Positions 1 to 13,200 of a DNA stretch of 64,000 nt are shown piece by piece. The position numbers and the translations under genes were made by a program. A model generated the notes under the pieces. The model saw only the letters and a list, made by a program, of their open reading frames with translations, searched no databases and was not told the origin of the DNA. Position 1 is the first letter of the stretch; the number at the start of each line of letters is the position of its first letter. This DNA comes from Microcystis viridis FACHB-1342 (GTDB taxonomy: Bacteria; Cyanobacteriota; Cyanobacteriia; Cyanobacteriales; Microcystaceae). The stretch lies in the NCBI RefSeq assembly GCF_014698335.1, contig NZ_JACJSV010000014.1, forward strand, positions 1 through 64,000, read 5' to 3'.

Positions 1-608
1 AATCCTGCTACTAAAAATTTCGAGGCTTTATCTACATGAGTAACGAGAACTCCTAGATGATTGCCTCCAATCATTGTGTCACTTTCCCAATGACCGATTT
101 CAGTTTTCTGGTCAGCAATTACTGGTCGCTCGCTGATATCTACACGCCCTGGAATCCCTCCACGCTTACTTTTTGCTCCGCCTCGACTCTTTCTTTGACA
201 AAGCCCCCGGCGTAAATATTTCTGGTACTCTCCACATCCGTGATAGTTCTGATAGATCATTTGATAGATGGTTTCGTGACTGAGAGATTCTTGACTGGCT
301 CTTTTCAGACGACCTGCTATTTGTTCGGGACTATGATAATCTTTCAATCCTTCTTTGACCAACTCTAAGGCTGACTCGCTGACATTTTTAAAGGGTTGTT
401 TGGCATTTTTTCGCCTTGTCTCGCTTTCAGCTTGTGCTGTGTCAGGTAGATAGCAGCCAAGGGAACTTTGATTCCTTTTTAATTCCCGTGATATTGTGCT
501 TTGATGACATCCGAGCCAGACGGCCATTTGCCGTTGAGATAAATTTCCCTCCTGACTAAGTTGGTAGAGCAAGTTTCTTTGTTCTATGTTAAGATGTTGG
601 TGGCTCAT
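1..608 (-). CDS. IS30-family transposase, cut by the window edge
   Basis: Reading the minus strand from the ATG at 606-608 gives an open frame that runs off the left edge (about 202 codons seen). The N-terminal part has a helix-turn-helix with the segment GCHQSTISREL, typical of IS30 transposases, which bind the element ends through this region. Further on, SHETIYQMIY and the DDE-type block WESDTMIGGNH supply the first catalytic Asp (in ESDT). The remaining D and E lie outside the window, so intactness cannot be judged. The gene lies next to the leader-distal end of the CRISPR array. The family assignment is confident; the exact IS name is not known. Confidence 0.88.
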   Translation of the reverse strand, partial: MSHQHLNIEQRNLLYQLSQEGNLSQRQMAVWLGCHQSTISRELKRNQSSLGCYLPDTAQAESETRRKNAKQPFKNVSESALELVKEGLKDYHSPEQIAGRLKRASQESLSHETIYQMIYQNYHGCGEYQKYLRRGLCQRKSRGGAKSKRGGIPGRVDISERPVIADQKTEIGHWESDTMIGGNHLGVLVTHVDKASKFLVAG

Positions 609-739
609 TTTGGGTCTGATTTGTTTTTGTTAATGATCAGACAGTACCTGATGAGCCTTTCTTTGTCAACTCTTGAGGTTGATGCGTTTCATTTTTGAAT
701 TGGCGAATTATAGCGTTTAAAAATGTCGTTATTGTGTCT
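609..739. mobile_element. IS30 element end and array-distal flank
   Basis: This is the non-coding interval between the transposase start and the first CRISPR repeat. An AT-rich stretch around 670-700 would be the terminal inverted repeat of the IS30 element, but the matching end is outside the window. If the IS ends near 700, only about 39 nt separate it from the repeat at 740, which is about one spacer length, so the element may sit inside the array. Confidence 0.4.
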
Positions 740-3700
740 GTTTCAATCCCTAATAGGGTTTAAGATTAATTGGAACTTTCTGGTTTAGTGGCAGCCGCTG
801 CCGCTAAACTAAGTTTCAATCCCTAATAGGGTTTAAGATTAATTGGAACGTTGAAGTTGCCGATTCCTGGTTTTGCTGATGGCGGGTTTCAATCCCTAAT
901 AGGGTTTAAGATTAATTGGAACGCCCGTTGGTCATGATTGATTGAATTGCCGTTCTGTTTCAATCCCTAATAGGGTTTAAGATTAATTGGAACGACCAAC
1001 TAGAGCAAGCGATCGCCCAAGGCGAAAGTTTCAATCCCTAATAGGGTTTAAGATTAATTGGAACAAGCCCCTTAAGTGCCTGAATAAGCTCCAATTCTGT
1101 TTCAATCCCTAATAGGGTTTAAGATTAATTGGAACAAAGAGATAAATTTAGGGCTAAAAAGCCTTTACACGTTTCAATCCCTAATAGGGTTTAAGATTAA
1201 TTGGAACAAGGTGAATTTTAATTAGGAGGTAAAAACAATGAAGTTTCAATCCCTAATAGGGTTTAAGATTAATTGGAACATTGACTGAATCTGCCAACTC
1301 AGAATCAGCGATCAGTTTCAATCCCTAATAGGGTTTAAGATTAATTGGAACTTGATTTTTGCTTCTAGTTTGAGTATTTGGCAGATGTTTCAATCCCTAA
1401 TAGGGTTTAAGATTAATTGGAACTGTGTGCATTTTTAATTCCCTATATTGATTTTTTCTGATGTTTCAATCCCTAATAGGGTTTAAGATTAATTGGAACA
1501 CTTTTAAAATCACAGAAAGCGGGCGAGCTTATGCTGGTTTCAATCCCTAATAGGGTTTAAGATTAATTGGAACGTGGCAACCCAGCGACCAGCCCTCAAA
1601 AAAGCCTGCTTGTGTTTCAATCCCTAATAGGGTTTAAGATTAATTGGAACACGGGCGATCTACGGCAATAATCCTAATTTCAGATTGCGGTTTCAATCCC
1701 TAATAGGGTTTAAGATTAATTGGAACGCTAAAAAGTCAAAAAATCCAGAGGAGAAAAAGGTTTCAATCCCTAATAGGGTTTAAGATTAATTGGAACACAT
1801 AACCTTCGTGAACATAAGCCGCGTACTCCACAGTTTCAATCCCTAATAGGGTTTAAGATTAATTGGAACATTTCTACAAGTGGGATAGCGAGGCAACTGA
1901 GGGGTTTCAATCCCTAATAGGGTTTAAGATTAATTGGAACAAATATGCCAGTTGTTAATAGATCCGATTATAAAGTGTTTCAATCCCTAATAGGGTTTAA
2001 GATTAATTGGAACTATTATTCGCAGTTTATAATCTAAACTGTCATCTAGTTTCAATCCCTAATAGGGTTTAAGATTAATTGGAACTTGCCAGAATTTTAA
2101 GGGGCAAAAAAGCCAAGGCTGTTTCAATCCCTAATAGGGTTTAAGATTAATTGGAACTTGGCTCCTAAAAAATTCGGTGGTACACCCATATTAGTTTCAA
2201 TCCCTAATAGGGTTTAAGATTAATTGGAACAATCCTTCGTACTTTACTTTCAACATTTTAGCTCGTTTCAATCCCTAATAGGGTTTAAGATTAATTGGAA
2301 CTAGGGCATGGTAAACCATCGATGATTAGACGGGTGTTTCAATCCCTAATAGGGTTTAAGATTAATTGGAACGATAATTCCTTTTCAGACTGTAAATGAT
2401 AAAATTCTGTTTCAATCCCTAATAGGGTTTAAGATTAATTGGAACGTATCCGATCGCCTGGCCTTCCCCATCGAACGCCGGTTTCAATCCCTAATAGGGT
2501 TTAAGATTAATTGGAACCGTGGTGGCCGTTTGGCAAAAAAGAAGAAAGGAAAGAGCAAAGTTTCAATCCCTAATAGGGTTTAAGATTAATTGGAACGGGT
2601 TAGAGCAGTTCGCCGGAAGCTATGGGTGCTGTTTCAATCCCTAATAGGGTTTAAGATTAATTGGAACGTTCAGAAATTCTAGACTTTCAGAATGCCACTT
2701 TGTTTCAATCCCTAATAGGGTTTAAGATTAATTGGAACAAACTGTCCATCAGAATAGCTAACCTTGCCCATGTTTCAATCCCTAATAGGGTTTAAGATTA
2801 ATTGGAACCATCGCTCATCATTTCACTTAATTGCGCTGGATTGTTTCAATCCCTAATAGGGTTTAAGATTAATTGGAACTTTGTCGGCAGCTTTCGGGCC
2901 AATCCCGCCGATTGTTTCAATCCCTAATAGGGTTTAAGATTAATTGGAACGCATAGGCTTGTCTCATCCCCTTCATCTTTGCAGTGTTTCAATCCCTAAT
3001 AGGGTTTAAGATTAATTGGAACACCGGTGAGACTTTTCCTATATGGCGCGGGATCGATGTTTCAATCCCTAATAGGGTTTAAGATTAATTGGAACCCCTA
3101 GACTTGAAATAATTCTCAATGATTACATCGTTTCAATCCCTAATAGGGTTTAAGATTAATTGGAACTCCCCTCCTAAATAGGAGGAAAAAAAGATGGAAA
3201 GTTTCAATCCCTAATAGGGTTTAAGATTAATTGGAACATCTGTGTCTATACTGTCTAGCTGTTGGCTATCCGTTTCAATCCCTAATAGGGTTTAAGATTA
3301 ATTGGAACAATACCACTTAGTGCGATCGCCTCTCTCTAAAACCTGTTTCAATCCCTAATAGGGTTTAAGATTAATTGGAACATAAGCAGGTTATTTCTCT
3401 CTTAAAATCAACGGGGTTGTTTCAATCCCTAATAGGGTTTAAGATTAATTGGAACCCTCTCTTTTATTTATATCAGTAATCCCCGAAAAAGTTTCAATCC
3501 CTAATAGGGTTTAAGATTAATTGGAACTCGAAGGAATCAAGGAGATAGATTGATTATTTGGTTTCAATCCCTAATAGGGTTTAAGATTAATTGGAACGCC
3601 ATCAAAATTAAATCGCATAGTTAAATTCCCCTTGTTTCAATCCCTAATAGGGTTTAAGATTAATTGGAACACGCCCTTTTTTGGTGATCACAGGAACTTT

Positions 3701-5685
3701 GGTTGTTTCAATCCCTAATAGGGTTTAAGATTAATTGGAACCACTATATTCCGATTCATTAGCTAATCGATTAATTGTTTCAATCCCTAATAGGGTTTAA
3801 GATTAATTGGAACAATGAATCAGAATATCTATATCTAAAGCGCGAATTAGGTTTCAATCCCTAATAGGGTTTAAGATTAATTGGAACTTATGTTAAACTT
3901 TTGTGAAGTTCCCAAAAATCACGTTTCAATCCCTAATAGGGTTTAAGATTAATTGGAACAGTTCGCCGGAAGCTGTGGGTACTGATTCCTTTAGTTTCAA
4001 TCCCTAATAGGGTTTAAGATTAATTGGAACTCTTTTCCCCTAACCCAATCAGGGTAAGGGTTTTGTTTCAATCCCTAATAGGGTTTAAGATTAATTGGAA
4101 CATTCTGGCAAGTGATTCCACAATGGAGAATCAGGAAGTTTCAATCCCTAATAGGGTTTAAGATTAATTGGAACTGCTCGAAATTCAATCGAGCCACGGG
4201 GGGTAAATCTGTTTCAATCCCTAATAGGGTTTAAGATTAATTGGAACATTTTTGTACCAGTCATGAATAGTACAGGGTACTGTTTCAATCCCTAATAGGG
4301 TTTAAGATTAATTGGAACGTGATGATGGAGAGAATGGTTATTGTTTTATCGGGAGTTTCAATCCCTAATAGGGTTTAAGATTAATTGGAACAGTCACCAA
4401 AACTGCTAGGTATTTAGCAAATTTTGTTTCAATCCCTAATAGGGTTTAAGATTAATTGGAACTATCAGCCAAAATTATTGGCTCAAAACTAAGCGTAGCT
4501 GTTTCAATCCCTAATAGGGTTTAAGATTAATTGGAACAATTGGAACAATCCTGATTGGCTGGGATTTAGCCAGTTAATGTTGTTTCAATCCCTAATAGGG
4601 TTTAAGATTAATTGGAACAAATACCTTAGAGGCAAGGATAGTTTTTCTGCGTGTTTCAATCCCTAATAGGGTTTAAGATTAATTGGAACTCTTGCCAGGA
4701 GTGGCCAAATCGAATTAGCCTAGCGTTTCAATCCCTAATAGGGTTTAAGATTAATTGGAACTGGGATTCGGCAATTATTGTTACCTCTTGGTACAGTTTC
4801 AATCCCTAATAGGGTTTAAGATTAATTGGAACTCGCAATTATTCCCCGCAATTACTGAGGAAATCGGTTTCAATCCCTAATAGGGTTTAAGATTAATTGG
4901 AACAGTTGACGAATTGCGAAAACTGGTTTATCAGTTGTTTCAATCCCTAATAGGGTTTAAGATTAATTGGAACTTTCGCCCTTAAAATTTGAAAAATGAA
5001 AATTTTCTGTTTCAATCCCTAATAGGGTTTAAGATTAATTGGAACTCCTAAGATTGATGTAATTAATACAAATATTATTGTTTCAATCCCTAATAGGGTT
5101 TAAGATTAATTGGAACTATTTTTAATGGTGTGATTAAGGCAATATCATCTTTGTTTCAATCCCTAATAGGGTTTAAGATTAATTGGAACAAACTCAAAGA
5201 TTTATGGCTGAATGGCAATCCTGTTTCAATCCCTAATAGGGTTTAAGATTAATTGGAACGAAAAGTCTTGCTAAGTTAGTATGCAAGTAATTGTTTCAAT
5301 CCCTAATAGGGTTTAAGATTAATTGGAACCTTCTACTTCCTTAATTGCAGAAGCTGTATCGGTAGTTTCAATCCCTAATAGGGTTTAAGATTAATTGGAA
5401 CGGGAGCTAATGGTGGGGGGGGAGGGACAAAAGCAGTTTCAATCCCTAATAGGGTTTAAGATTAATTGGAACGGGTATCGATCGCCTCATCGATCGCGCC
5501 TAATTGGTTTCAATCCCTAATAGGGTTTAAGATTAATTGGAACCTGTTAACGAGTTACTGCTATGAGTCTAAAATCGTTTCAATCCCTAATAGGGTTTAA
5601 GATTAATTGGAACCTGAGATATCGAGGTATAAATCGTCAAGCATTGACGTTTCAATCCCTAATAGGGTTTAAGATTAATTGGAAC
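740..5685 (-). repeat. Repeat block A: CCCTAATAGGG with GGAAC end
   Basis: There are 69 consecutive repeats with A in the centre of the hairpin and the plus-strand end TTGGAAC. This is the leader-distal, presumably oldest, part of the array. Confidence 0.93.
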
Positions 5686-5720
5686 GATATAGCAAGGGTT
5701 TTAGACTGGTATATAAGAAT

Positions 5721-7204
5721 GTTTCAATCCCTAATAGGGTTTAAGATTAATTGGAGCCTGATTTTATAAAAAAGAATCCTCAATTTGCTGAAGTTTCAAT
5801 CCCTAATAGGGTTTAAGATTAATTGGAGCCTGATAAGATACTCTTATCTTACACTACTTTACAAAAGTTTCAATCCCTAATAGGGTTTAAGATTAATTGG
5901 AGCTTGGTTACTTTTAGCATCTCAAGGGACTATCATCCACGTTTCAATCCCTAATAGGGTTTAAGATTAATTGGAGCCATTTTTTGGAGTTCATCCAGTC
6001 TTAAGTAAAGAGACTCGTTTCAATCCCTAATAGGGTTTAAGATTAATTGGAGCTATGGGAGAATGTCATAAGATAAGATCAAGTAAATAGTTTCAATCCC
6101 TAATAGGGTTTAAGATTAATTGGAGCAGGAGCGATAGCCCGATTAAATCCATCGGTAATATGTTTCAATCCCTAATAGGGTTTAAGATTAATTGGAGCAA
6201 CTCGACTATCCATCCGTATTCGTGAGTTAGAAGGTTTCAATCCCTAATAGGGTTTAAGATTAATTGGAGCGAGACTCAACTTCTTTAATTACAAGCTTTG
6301 CCTTGTTTCAATCCCTAATAGGGTTTAAGATTAATTGGAGCCCCATTTGCTAATTATCTAGATTCCAAACTTTTTGTTTCAATCCCTAATAGGGTTTAAG
6401 ATTAATTGGAGCACTTTTCCTTTAATCCATATAGAGTATTTTCCTGTTTCAATCCCTAATAGGGTTTAAGATTAATTGGAGCAAAATACTTAGAAGTATT
6501 CTATAAAGATTCAACCGGTTTCAATCCCTAATAGGGTTTAAGATTAATTGGAGCCTGGGTGATCGGAGTCTTGGGGTGACTCAAGGGTGTTTCAATCCCT
6601 AATAGGGTTTAAGATTAATTGGAGCAATCGCTGACATTCTCTAACCTTATCTGGTATCCGGTTTCAATCCCTAATAGGGTTTAAGATTAATTGGAGCAAG
6701 CTTTAGATACCGAAAAAATACAGAAGAGCTTGTTTCAATCCCTAATAGGGTTTAAGATTAATTGGAGCTAGTGCTGCAAACTCGGAGGAATCCAAAGAAT
6801 TGAAGAGCTTGTTTCAATCCCTAATAGGGTTTAAGATTAATTGGAGCCCTAGGATCGCCTTGGCGACAGTAGGATCGCCAGGTTTCAATCCCTAATAGGG
6901 TTTAAGATTAATTGGAGCGAATAGAAAAAATAGAAAATCGCTTCGATGATTGGTTTCAATCCCTAATAGGGTTTAAGATTAATTGGAGCTAAATAAAGAT
7001 AGCCCCTTAATCGCTAATCCTTTGTTTCAATCCCTAATAGGGTTTAAGATTAATTGGAGCGAGGGATTCCCCTGCTTTGTCGGGATTGGTCAAAGTTTCA
7101 ATCCCTAATAGGGTTTAAGATTAATTGGAGCAATAAAAGCATGAAACTCAATAGGAGTAAAACTTATGTTTCAATCCCTAATAGGGTTTAAGATTAATTG
7201 GAGC
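5721..7204 (-). repeat. Repeat block B: CCCTAATAGGG with GGAGC end
   Basis: There are 21 consecutive repeats with the plus-strand end TTGGAGC instead of TTGGAAC. On the crRNA strand this changes the second base of the repeat. The switch from block A occurs between repeats 69 and 70 with no mixed units. Confidence 0.93.
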
Positions 7205-7240
7205 ATCTCTTCAGGGGTATAAATTCCCCCAGTTCTTGTA

Positions 7241-10200
7241 GTTTCAATCCCTAGTAGGGTTTAAGATTAATTGGAACGTATTCATAAGTAGCCAGATCAA
7301 TTTCCCCGGAAGTTTCAATCCCTAGTAGGGTTTAAGATTAATTGGAACTAAATATAATCTCGTCTGGTTGGCTCCAATCCCCTGTTTCAATCCCTAGTAG
7401 GGTTTAAGATTAATTGGAACTCCGATTCTAATAATGAGATTCGAGTCGCCAACATGTTTCAATCCCTAGTAGGGTTTAAGATTAATTGGAACTAGCTCCG
7501 GCTTCGGCACTGCCAGTCACCGAAGTTGTTTCAATCCCTAGTAGGGTTTAAGATTAATTGGAACACGGATATTCCTGCTAGTACCATTAACTATTGGCAT
7601 GTTTCAATCCCTAGTAGGGTTTAAGATTAATTGGAACTCTCCTCAGTAATTGCGGGGAATAATTGCGATTCTGTTTCAATCCCTAGTAGGGTTTAAGATT
7701 AATTGGAACACTACCGAAGAATTAGGGATAGGGAAAGAACGAGTCAGTTTCAATCCCTAGTAGGGTTTAAGATTAATTGGAACTTTGTAGTAGAGGGTGA
7801 TTATAAAGAAAGATACGGGTTTCAATCCCTAGTAGGGTTTAAGATTAATTGGAACTAATTATTGCTGATAACTGATAGCCAAAATTAAACTATTGTTTCA
7901 ATCCCTAGTAGGGTTTAAGATTAATTGGAACACCTTTTTATGTGTTATCATGGGGTAAGGATTGAGTTTCAATCCCTAGTAGGGTTTAAGATTAATTGGA
8001 ACTACTTAGTCAAGCATCCCCTAGTAGTTCGTGATTTGTTTCAATCCCTAGTAGGGTTTAAGATTAATTGGAACCCTTTTGTAAATCCTTTGGGGCGGAA
8101 CACAGAAAAGTTTCAATCCCTAGTAGGGTTTAAGATTAATTGGAACCCGGGCTGACCGGGATCGCCTTTTGGTCCTTGAAAGTTTCAATCCCTAGTAGGG
8201 TTTAAGATTAATTGGAACAGATCAGATAAATTATCACTTGCAGTTCGGCTGTGTGTAGTGTTTCAATCCCTAGTAGGGTTTAAGATTAATTGGAACGCGG
8301 ATCTAAGAAGTGGAGGCCGTCCGATACTCAAGTTTCAATCCCTAGTAGGGTTTAAGATTAATTGGAACCTGAATGCCTGTAATCAAGATATAGCAAGGGT
8401 TTTAAGTTTCAATCCCTAGTAGGGTTTAAGATTAATTGGAACAAGGGAAGGGGAAGGGGGAAGGGGGGAAGCGATCGAAGTTTCAATCCCTAGTAGGGTT
8501 TAAGATTAATTGGAACAATCCCATTGCCACTGCGAGATGTGGCACACAAAGTTTCAATCCCTAGTAGGGTTTAAGATTAATTGGAACTTCACAATAGCTA
8601 GGAGCAATTTTTATCAAATAAAAAGGTTTCAATCCCTAGTAGGGTTTAAGATTAATTGGAACTTTTTATTGCATGGATGCAATCCTTAGAAGCTTGCGGT
8701 AGTGTTTCAATCCCTAGTAGGGTTTAAGATTAATTGGAACTCGGCTTGATAAAGCGGGCTATCCGATCAAATTCGTTTCAATCCCTAGTAGGGTTTAAGA
8801 TTAATTGGAACATGAGTCGGATCGTTCGATAGCCTGTACCCTGTATTGGTTTCAATCCCTAGTAGGGTTTAAGATTAATTGGAACGATAAATTCGCGCAC
8901 CTTTTTGCTCTGCGGCTTTGTTTCAATCCCTAGTAGGGTTTAAGATTAATTGGAACTGTCAGATTTTACCCCGTCAAGGGCATCAACCATGTTTCAATCC
9001 CTAGTAGGGTTTAAGATTAATTGGAACGAGCGATTTCAGCTTTACCATCGGCGGAACATCCGTTTCAATCCCTAGTAGGGTTTAAGATTAATTGGAACAA
9101 TAGCCGGTTTAATCGCATAATAATGGCGTTGTGTTTCAATCCCTAGTAGGGTTTAAGATTAATTGGAACTCTATAAGGCATTGACAATATCTACAAAGTC
9201 TAAGTTTCAATCCCTAGTAGGGTTTAAGATTAATTGGAACGAACGAATATCACACTAACTATTAGTGGCAATGTGATCGTTTCAATCCCTAGTAGGGTTT
9301 AAGATTAATTGGAACGAGCAGGAGTGGCTCTACCCCTTGCTACAAAAGCGTTTCAATCCCTAGTAGGGTTTAAGATTAATTGGAACATCGAATTGAATTG
9401 GTGCTAAAAGGAAAACGCAAGTTTCAATCCCTAGTAGGGTTTAAGATTAATTGGAACGCGAATCCGCGCAAAGGCCGAGTCCGAGGGCAAGTTTCAATCC
9501 CTAGTAGGGTTTAAGATTAATTGGAACTTTGCCGTTCTCCCAAATTTTGCCGCGTAGTCCAGTCTGGTTGTTTCAATCCCTAGTAGGGTTTAAGATTAAT
9601 TGGAACTTTGCAGACTCTAGATTAGAGCCAAAGCTATCATCAGTTTCAATCCCTAGTAGGGTTTAAGATTAATTGGAACCCTTACCCTAATATTATTAAT
9701 ACTACTTATGCGTTGTTTCAATCCCTAGTAGGGTTTAAGATTAATTGGAACGATCGCTCTTTATCTTGAAGAAACGAAACGAGACTAGTTTCAATCCCTA
9801 GTAGGGTTTAAGATTAATTGGAACTATCGGAATCAAAAGGGGAGCTGATTCAAAAGCTGGTTTCAATCCCTAGTAGGGTTTAAGATTAATTGGAACCAGG
9901 ATGATGTAGCAGCCGAGTTAGGCGTGACAAGTTTCAATCCCTAGTAGGGTTTAAGATTAATTGGAACCTGTTTACTCTTATGTTTACGGTCTCTAACTCG
10001 CTTGTTTCAATCCCTAGTAGGGTTTAAGATTAATTGGAACAAGTTACTCCTAAAGACTTGGAAGTTCAATCATAGTTTCAATCCCTAGTAGGGTTTAAGA
10101 TTAATTGGAACTCCTCGTGTGGCAAAATTTTGCCACTGATTCTCTGTTTCAATCCCTAGTAGGGTTTAAGATTAATTGGAACCTTTACCTCCGATGTAGG

Positions 10201-13200
10201 TTCGTTGTAGGGGAAGTTTCAATCCCTAGTAGGGTTTAAGATTAATTGGAACTCCCGTTACCGCTACTGCGCCCGCGCCAGCTTTTGTTTCAATCCCTAG
10301 TAGGGTTTAAGATTAATTGGAACACAGAATTCTTAACTGGTACACCACCACCATCAGGGTTAAATGTTTCAATCCCTAGTAGGGTTTAAGATTAATTGGA
10401 ACGGTTCTTTGAGTAGTTGCTTCATCGTAGCAATGGAAGTTTCAATCCCTAGTAGGGTTTAAGATTAATTGGAACCTGATCTATTTCTTTCAGAAATAGA
10501 AACTTGGAAGCGTTTCAATCCCTAGTAGGGTTTAAGATTAATTGGAACGATGATGGTGATGATCAAGGATGGATAATAGCCAAGTTTCAATCCCTAGTAG
10601 GGTTTAAGATTAATTGGAACGATAATGTCGATGGACTATAGAGGAAAAAAAAGAAAGTTTCAATCCCTAGTAGGGTTTAAGATTAATTGGAACTTGAATT
10701 ACTTTTTAGTTTGCCGCGTAAAGTTGGTTTCAATCCCTAGTAGGGTTTAAGATTAATTGGAACTTTTCGATAGCGGCTTCTATCTTTAAGATTTTTTCGT
10801 TTCAATCCCTAGTAGGGTTTAAGATTAATTGGAACACTAAATCTGCAAATTTTATCGGTAAATGATAAGTGTTTCAATCCCTAGTAGGGTTTAAGATTAA
10901 TTGGAACCAGAGAGAATACGAATATCAGATCGCTATAGCGCGTTTCAATCCCTAGTAGGGTTTAAGATTAATTGGAACGCTCTGATAATTTCGCTGGGAT
11001 TGGGAGAATTTTGTTTCAATCCCTAGTAGGGTTTAAGATTAATTGGAACGTATCCCGAAAATCGCTCATACCTAATCGACACTTAGTTTCAATCCCTAGT
11101 AGGGTTTAAGATTAATTGGAACTATTTCTCGCTGAAACTTTGGCTATGCTTACCCTTGGGTTTCAATCCCTAGTAGGGTTTAAGATTAATTGGAACAAGA
11201 AGTCGCCGCCGTTGCTTGTCCTGGAATATCGTTTCAATCCCTAGTAGGGTTTAAGATTAATTGGAACCTCCTTTGCCAGCCATATTTACACCAAAAATCT
11301 TTGTTTCAATCCCTAGTAGGGTTTAAGATTAATTGGAACATGGGGTGGGCCCCACTCTAGCTATCCACTCCTCTGTTTCAATCCCTAGTAGGGTTTAAGA
11401 TTAATTGGAACAGTTCGTTCACTGCTCCCAACTGGTCACGCAGAAAGTTTCAATCCCTAGTAGGGTTTAAGATTAATTGGAACCTTAACTGTTTCTTCTG
11501 CCTGTTTTTGGGCATCTTGGTTTCAATCCCTAGTAGGGTTTAAGATTAATTGGAACATATTCCCCTAGCAGACCCTTCCCACCCAAAGCATGTTTCAATC
11601 CCTAGTAGGGTTTAAGATTAATTGGAACTCGGGGAAATTTCTTGCTTATCAGAAAATCGAATGTTTCAATCCCTAGTAGGGTTTAAGATTAATTGGAACT
11701 GTCGCCCTTGCTGGGACTGGGTTCTGGACTACGTTTCAATCCCTAGTAGGGTTTAAGATTAATTGGAACAATGCCCGGCAGAAAAAGCCGAGCATAGTAC
11801 AAAAGGTTTCAATCCCTAGTAGGGTTTAAGATTAATTGGAACTAGTTGATCGATTGAAAAATGTACACTATTTTTATGTTTCAATCCCTAGTAGGGTTTA
11901 AGATTAATTGGAACGCCCGGAGCCAAAGCGCCCAGAGGCCACCGAAAAGTTTCAATCCCTAGTAGGGTTTAAGATTAATTGGAACATCAATGAAAATCTC
12001 GCTATAGCCTTCATATAGACGTTTCAATCCCTAGTAGGGTTTAAGATTAATTGGAACCTGAGAATGCGATAGAGTCCATCGGGGCCGCCCAAAAGTTTCA
12101 ATCCCTAGTAGGGTTTAAGATTAATTGGAACTCGATCTCTTTTATCGGCAAAAATTCAACTATTGAGTTTCAATCCCTAGTAGGGTTTAAGATTAATTGG
12201 AACCAATTGTTGAGGTATTTTTTTAGGCTCATGGCCTTGTTTCAATCCCTAGTAGGGTTTAAGATTAATTGGAACCTTAGCTTACTGCAAGATTGCCGAT
12301 CTTGCCGGTTTGGGTTTCAATCCCTAGTAGGGTTTAAGATTAATTGGAACAAATCATGTTCACATTAGCAATAATTGAGCATTTATCGTTTCAATCCCTA
12401 GTAGGGTTTAAGATTAATTGGAACTTGGACCTCGAAATACACAATTAGCCATAATTCAATAGAGTTTCAATCCCTAGTAGGGTTTAAGATTAATTGGAAC
12501 TACAGGTCAGTAAGGAATTAAAAGAGTTCGTCCAACGTTTCAATCCCTAGTAGGGTTTAAGATTAATTGGAACGGGTGCTAAATTCGACAACGCTCTTAT
12601 CCTACAAGGGAGTTTCAATCCCTAGTAGGGTTTAAGATTAATTGGAACTCGCTTCCCGGCACTCCTCGCGGGGCGAGACATAAGTTTCAATCCCTAGTAG
12701 GGTTTAAGATTAATTGGAACAAGAGTGTGACAAGGTGTGACAAAAATGGCAAGACTAAGTTTCAATCCCTAGTAGGGTTTAAGATTAATTGGAACAGCTC
12801 AATTTTGGACATTTTTAGGAAAATGCCGGTTTTGTTTCAATCCCTAGTAGGGTTTAAGATTAATTGGAACAACTGCTCACCGGGGAAACGAAGCAGGAAG
12901 ATCGTTTCAATCCCTAGTAGGGTTTAAGATTAATTGGAACTCGCTTTATAGTGGCCGTTGCAGTAATATTTCTGAGTTTCAATCCCTAGTAGGGTTTAAG
13001 ATTAATTGGAACGCAAACAAGGCTAGGGCTAAATCCCATATTTTCGTTTCAATCCCTAGTAGGGTTTAAGATTAATTGGAACGTTGTCAGTCAAGAAATC
13101 AAAACAATTAGGAGTAAGTTTCAATCCCTAGTAGGGTTTAAGATTAATTGGAACGTACCACCGATTATTAACCTGAATGCCCGACTTTTGGTTTCAATCC

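Noticed and set aside
2597-8405. Deducing the PAM from overlapping spacer pairs
   Set aside because: The bases adjacent to the overlap differ between the pairs (AGT in one, ATC in the other), and the targets have diverged, so no PAM can be read.
5563-12927. Several short plus-strand frames inside the array
   Set aside because: Each is a translation of repeat units (recurring FQSLVGFKINWN) joined by spacers, with no independent gene signals.
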